64,000 nucleotides of DNA from Ktedonobacter robiniae (GTDB taxonomy: Bacteria > Chloroflexota > Ktedonobacteria > Ktedonobacterales > Ktedonobacteraceae): assembly GCF_016587375.1 (NCBI RefSeq), contig NZ_BNJG01000001.1, forward strand, positions 2,851,001 through 2,915,000, read 5' to 3'. The position numbers and the translations under genes are program-made. The notes below the pieces were generated by a model. It ran no database searches. It was not told the DNA's origin and was given only the letters and a program-made list of their open reading frames with translations. Shown piece after piece: positions 62,607 through 64,000 of this stretch. How positions within the stretch are numbered: position 1 is the stretch's first letter; each line of letters opens with the position of its first letter.

Positions 62607-64000
62607 ATGCAGAACGACACAATTGCCGCTATTGCCACCCCTCAAGGGGTGGGTGGTGTTGGTATTATTCGCGTAAGTGGGAGCGATGCTTTTAGCCTGG
62701 TTGCGCCCTTGTTGCGCAGGCCATCCAGGGAAGATATTCCACCTGTGCCACCAACACATCAGCTTACATATAGAGTAATTATAGATCCAGCGACCCAGGA
62801 AATTCTAGACGAGGTCCTGGTCGCCTTTATGCGTGCCCCGCACACGTACACCTGTGAGGATGTCGTCGAGATTCAAGGACATGGTGGTCCATTGATCCTC
62901 AGACGTATCCTGCGGGCCGTACTGGCTCAGGGTGCGCGCATGGCCAACCCTGGTGAGTTCACCTTACGCGCCTTTCTCAATGGGCGACTGGACCTGGCCC
63001 AGGCTGAAGCCGTGATGGACCTGATTGGCTCACAGACTGAAGTGGGGCAACGCCTCGCTATGCAGCAACTACGTGGCAAGCTCTCAGACCAGGTGGAGCA
63101 GGCGCGTACCTCTATGCTTGGAGCCATCGCGCGCATCGAGGCCAGTATTGATTTTCCGGAAGATGATATTCCTACTCCACAGGCCGAAGAGTTGCTCCCT
63201 TTTATCGAAGAAGCGCAACGGCAAATCGCCAGGTTGCTGGCTGGCTCTGAGCAGGGACGACTCTATCGCCAGGGGCTGCGCACCGCTATTATCGGTCGTC
63301 CCAATGTGGGAAAATCGAGTCTGCTCAATGCGTTGCTACGGATTGAACGCGCCATCGTGACCCCCATTGCCGGTACAACGCGTGACACCGTAGAAGAGAT
63401 TGCGAACTTACGCGGTATTCCCCTCCACCTGATCGACACGGCGGGCATTACGCCTACCCAGGACCCTGTAGAGCAGCTTGGAGTCCAGCGGAGTCGCCTG
63501 GCCGCAGAAACTGCGGACGTCATCCTGCATGTTTTTGATGGTGCGACCGCTTTAACTGAGCAGGATTGGCAGGTGGCTCAAGAGCTGCGAGCCATGGGCT
63601 ATGGTGAAAAGCGCGAGGGACAGGCAACCAGGCGTCCGGTAGTCGTTGTCATTAACAAGGCTGATTGTGAGCAGGTAATTGATGTCGCCGCCATCCAGTC
63701 GCTCTGGCAGGGTGCCTCCCTGGTGCAGACCTCCACACTGACGGGGGAGGGGCTGGAGACGCTAGAGAATGCGCTGGCCGAACTGGTGCAAGCTGGTAAC
63801 GTGAGTGGCAATGAGAGCGTTCTCATCACCAGTGCACGCCATCAGGAGGCGTTGCGCAGGGGCGCGGAACACCTGAACGCCGCTATCCTTTCTTTAGGTC
63901 AGGAAGTGCCACTGGACTTTGTCTCCATCGATTTAAGAGCTGCCTATGATGCCCTGGGCGAAGTCACAGGCGAGACGGCCAGTGAAGACCTGCTAGATCG
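62607..64000 (+). CDS. mnmE: tRNA modification GTPase MnmE (C-terminus cut by window end)
   Basis: MnmE with MnmG adds the carboxymethylaminomethyl group to U34 of some tRNAs. The visible 464 residues begin MQNDTIAAIATPQGVGGVGIIRVSG, the family N-terminus. ANPGEFTLRAFLNGRLDLAQAEAVMDLI follows near 112-140. The G domain has GRPNVGKSSLLNALL near 230, TTRDT, DTAGI and NKAD. The frame is open to the last base; only the final Cys-containing FCIGK-like tail is missing. The gene is not followed by mnmG within the window. Confidence 0.95.
   Translation, partial: MQNDTIAAIATPQGVGGVGIIRVSGSDAFSLVAPLLRRPSREDIPPVPPTHQLTYRVIIDPATQEILDEVLVAFMRAPHTYTCEDVVEIQGHGGPLILRRILRAVLAQGARMANPGEFTLRAFLNGRLDLAQAEAVMDLIGSQTEVGQRLAMQQLRGKLSDQVEQARTSMLGAIARIEASIDFPEDDIPTPQAEELLPFIEEAQRQIARLLAGSEQGRLYRQGLRTAIIGRPNVGKSSLLNALLRIERAIVTPIAGTTRDTVEEIANLRGIPLHLIDTAGITPTQDPVEQLGVQRSRLAAETADVILHVFDGATALTEQDWQVAQELRAMGYGEKREGQATRRPVVVVINKADCEQVIDVAAIQSLWQGASLVQTSTLTGEGLETLENALAELVQAGNVSGNESVLITSARHQEALRRGAEHLNAAILSLGQEVPLDFVSIDLRAAYDALGEVTGETASEDLLD

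Noticed and set aside
1..64000. CRISPR arrays, insertion sequences or prophage genes
   Set aside because: No regularly spaced direct repeats, transposase or phage proteins were seen; the repeated units found are palindromes without their own genes.

Overview
The window is about 64 kb of bacterial chromosome with no rRNA, transposase, phage or CRISPR genes. The gene set fits a filamentous, multi-regulator Chloroflexota of the Ktedonobacteria type. It has several extracytoplasmic-type sigma factors and sigma-like proteins, HTH-TPR regulators, a Ser/Thr kinase fused to a beta-propeller, an FHA-TIR protein, and a DnaB/DnaD-like/DnaI-like primosome. The taxonomic call is inference from gene content; no marker search was possible.

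Layout. 0-6.6 kb: valS, an RNHCP-domain protein, an ABC exporter and a 35-residue membrane peptide. 6.8-15.4 kb: a three-gene module present twice in tandem. Each copy has a sigma-like gene transcribed away from a MerR/degenerate-GGDEF regulator, which is followed by a small P-loop NTPase. 15.5-19 kb: a Rho without its RNA-binding N-terminal domain, a zinc-ribbon protein and pyrimidine-nucleoside phosphorylase. 19-26.2 kb (minus strand): kinase-kelch protein, FAD-dependent protein, hydrolase, methyltransferase, clpP. 26.4-30.3 kb (minus): DnaI-like loader, DnaD-like protein and dnaB, with a dense DnaA-box cluster just upstream of dnaB. 30.8-36 kb: two cyclophilins, a cardiolipin-synthase-like enzyme and two signal peptidases I, one lacking the catalytic lysine. 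36-41.6 kb (minus): a membrane glycosyltransferase, a two-domain glycosyltransferase and a flippase, apparently a surface polysaccharide cluster. 42-48.8 kb: ECF sigma factor, a frameshifted AI-2E-family permease, two identical tRNA-Gln(CUG) genes, a zinc anti-sigma-like protein, mdh, FHA-TIR and rsmI. 48.8-57 kb: an acyl-CoA ligase, two paralogous HTH-TPR regulators bracketing a sigma-like gene and its CxxC partner, and moaC. 57-64 kb: aroC behind a structured leader, a class B PBP, a Fur-family regulator, fdhD, and mnmE cut off by the window end.

Two signals cut across genes. First, many intergenic gaps hold long inverted repeats. Eleven have perfect arms of 28-38 bp, often touching or containing the stop codon of the adjacent gene. 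Their arm sequences are unrelated, but six share a GGCAGC-type core and several are flanked by a constant small motif. Second, a roughly 100-bp palindromic repeat occurs between genes (16581-16696) and again, in frame, inside a coding sequence (23499-23600).

The most likely undescribed system is the duplicated sigma-like / MerR-GGDEF-like / P-loop NTPase module. Its function is not known to me; the conserved arrangement suggests a signal-transduction unit.
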